NCBI RefSeq assembly: GCF_000183405.1
Contig: NC_014758.1
Coordinates: 744,001 to 808,000 of the forward strand
Direction: 5' to 3'
DNA: 64,000 nt
Origin: Calditerrivibrio nitroreducens DSM 19672
GTDB lineage: Bacteria > Chrysiogenota > Deferribacteres > Deferribacterales > Calditerrivibrionaceae
Made by a program: the position numbers and the translations under genes. This document shows positions 63,173 to 64,000 of the stretch, in pieces (position 1 is the first letter of the stretch; each line of letters starts with the position of its first letter). Below the pieces are notes generated by a model. It was given only the letters and a program-made list of their open reading frames with translations. It was not told the DNA's origin and did no database searches.

Positions 63173-64000
63173 ATGGATAATGCAACTACCGCAGTACAAC
63201 AGTTTTCTTTTGGGAAACCAAATCCTTCATCAATTTTGTTTTTCTTTATAGTTGTGGCTATAACATTGCTTGCAACATATTTTGCTGCCAAAAAGTCACA
63301 GAAGACCGCTAGTTCTTATTACACAGCTGGTGGTGGTATATCAGGTTTTCAGAATGGTTTAGCCCTTGCCGGTGACTATATGTCTGCGGCATCTTTCCTC
63401 GGAATTTCCGGTATGGTGGCTCTAAAAGGTTATGATGGTGTAATTTATGCTGTTGGTTGGCTTGTGGGTTGGCCTGCGCTTCTTTTCCTTATAGCTGAAC
63501 CCCTTAGGAACCTTGGTAAGTATAGCTTTGCTGATGTTGTGGCTTTTAGATTGAATGCAAAGCCTATTAGAACTGCAGCTGCTATTGGTGGTCTTTTGGT
63601 TTTACTTTCATATACGACTGCCCAGATGGTTGGCTCTGGATCACTCATTAAGCTTCTTTTTGGTATGTCATATGAGATGGCTGTTGTTATAGTGGGTGTT
63701 GCAATGCTTATTTACCTTCTTTTGGGTGGTATGCTTGCAACAACATGGGTACAGATTATCAAAGCTACACTCCTTTTGGGTGGTGTAACTTTGATCACTA
63801 TTCTTGTCCTCGCTAAGTTTGGTTTCAATCCTGGTGAACTATACGGAGCTGTGGCTGCTAAATATGGGGATAAAGCCCTTGAACCTGGTGGTTTTATCAA
63901 AAGTGCGGCTGATGCGTTCTCTCTGGGTCTTGCTTTGATGCTTGGTCTACTTGGCCTTCCTCACATCCTTATGAGATTCTTCACCGTTCCAAATGCTAAA
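63173..64000 (+). CDS. actP: ActP-type cation/acetate symporter (3' end beyond the window)
   Basis: The first 276 codons of a sodium:solute symporter (SSS family) of the ActP group, which takes up acetate with a cation. The N-terminal helix is SILFFFIVVAITLLATYFAA, then YYTAGGGISGFQNGLALAGD and SAASFLGISGMVAL, the family signature, and GWPALLFLIAEPLRNLG. GGGAGGG precedes the ATG. Its frame is open to the last base. The DUF485 gene before it and the pta-ackA and DUF294 genes nearby support acetate as substrate. Confidence 0.9.
   Translation, partial: MDNATTAVQQFSFGKPNPSSILFFFIVVAITLLATYFAAKKSQKTASSYYTAGGGISGFQNGLALAGDYMSAASFLGISGMVALKGYDGVIYAVGWLVGWPALLFLIAEPLRNLGKYSFADVVAFRLNAKPIRTAAAIGGLLVLLSYTTAQMVGSGSLIKLLFGMSYEMAVVIVGVAMLIYLLLGGMLATTWVQIIKATLLLGGVTLITILVLAKFGFNPGELYGAVAAKYGDKALEPGGFIKSAADAFSLGLALMLGLLGLPHILMRFFTVPNAK

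Overview
The window is AT-rich, densely packed bacterial chromosome with short intergenic gaps and Shine-Dalgarno-led genes. It carries flagellar genes (motA, motB, fliR, flhB, a Maf-type glycosyltransferase), a large NAD-glutamate dehydrogenase, complete-looking arginine and thiamine enzymes, a HypF hydrogenase maturase and acetate-handling genes. This suits a motile, anaerobic or microaerobic, amino-acid and acetate-using Gram-negative. A member of the Deferribacterota (Calditerrivibrio or Deferribacter type) is my best guess, inferred from gene content and composition only.

Region 1 (1-9732) is a surface-glycan locus on the + strand. It holds an adenylate-forming enzyme cut by the window edge, an FkbM methyltransferase, a Gfo/Idh oxidoreductase, an acyl carrier protein, an AAC(3)-like acyltransferase fused to a degenerate aminopeptidase-like domain, an intact DUF4910-type aminopeptidase-like protein, PseH, PseI and a Maf protein. 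Together they suggest ACP-linked acyl decoration of a pseudaminic-acid-type sugar on flagellin. The first 6.7 kb looks more AT-rich than what follows. An IS256-family element (about 9984-11328) then sits 8-9 bases in front of a DUF354 gene.

Region 2 (12456-23579, - strand) is one tight run: malic enzyme, NAD-glutamate dehydrogenase, M16 peptidase, an orphan oligopeptide-type ABC ATPase, a TrmN6-like methyltransferase and hypF. A Nudix CoA pyrophosphatase with a phasin-like coiled-coil protein, then motA-motB, complete the - strand block up to 26381.

Region 3 (26524-35972, + strand) has lemA, a DUF2207 membrane protein and a formyltransferase-like protein lacking its catalytic Asn/His. Next comes a 2-kb unit with an AAA-ATPase/PD-(D/E)XK protein between two arrays of AACGTT/TTGAAC short repeats and a pair of imperfect terminal inverted repeats. 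The overlapping argD-argF-argG genes follow, with glyQ behind them.

Region 4 (36025-52402) is mostly housekeeping: elbB, protoporphyrinogen oxidase, a small Cys-rich protein with ispF, then a - strand run of a HAD phosphatase, YbaK-type deacylase, TrmI, PriA and polyphosphate:AMP phosphotransferase. thiL-thiE-thiC lie behind a TPP riboswitch. ilvD, flhB-fliR and a dihydroorotate-dehydrogenase-like gene follow.

Region 5 (52547-64000) is signalling and acetate metabolism: a GGDEF/EAL protein with a PhnD-like input domain, a chemoreceptor split by an in-frame TAG, tRNA-Gly(GCC), ackA, pta, a cNMP/CBS/DUF294 regulator, and a DUF485 protein with an ActP-type symporter that runs off the window. 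The best candidates for something undescribed are the ACP/acyltransferase/pseudopeptidase glycan module and the repeat- and TIR-bounded AAA-ATPase/nuclease unit.
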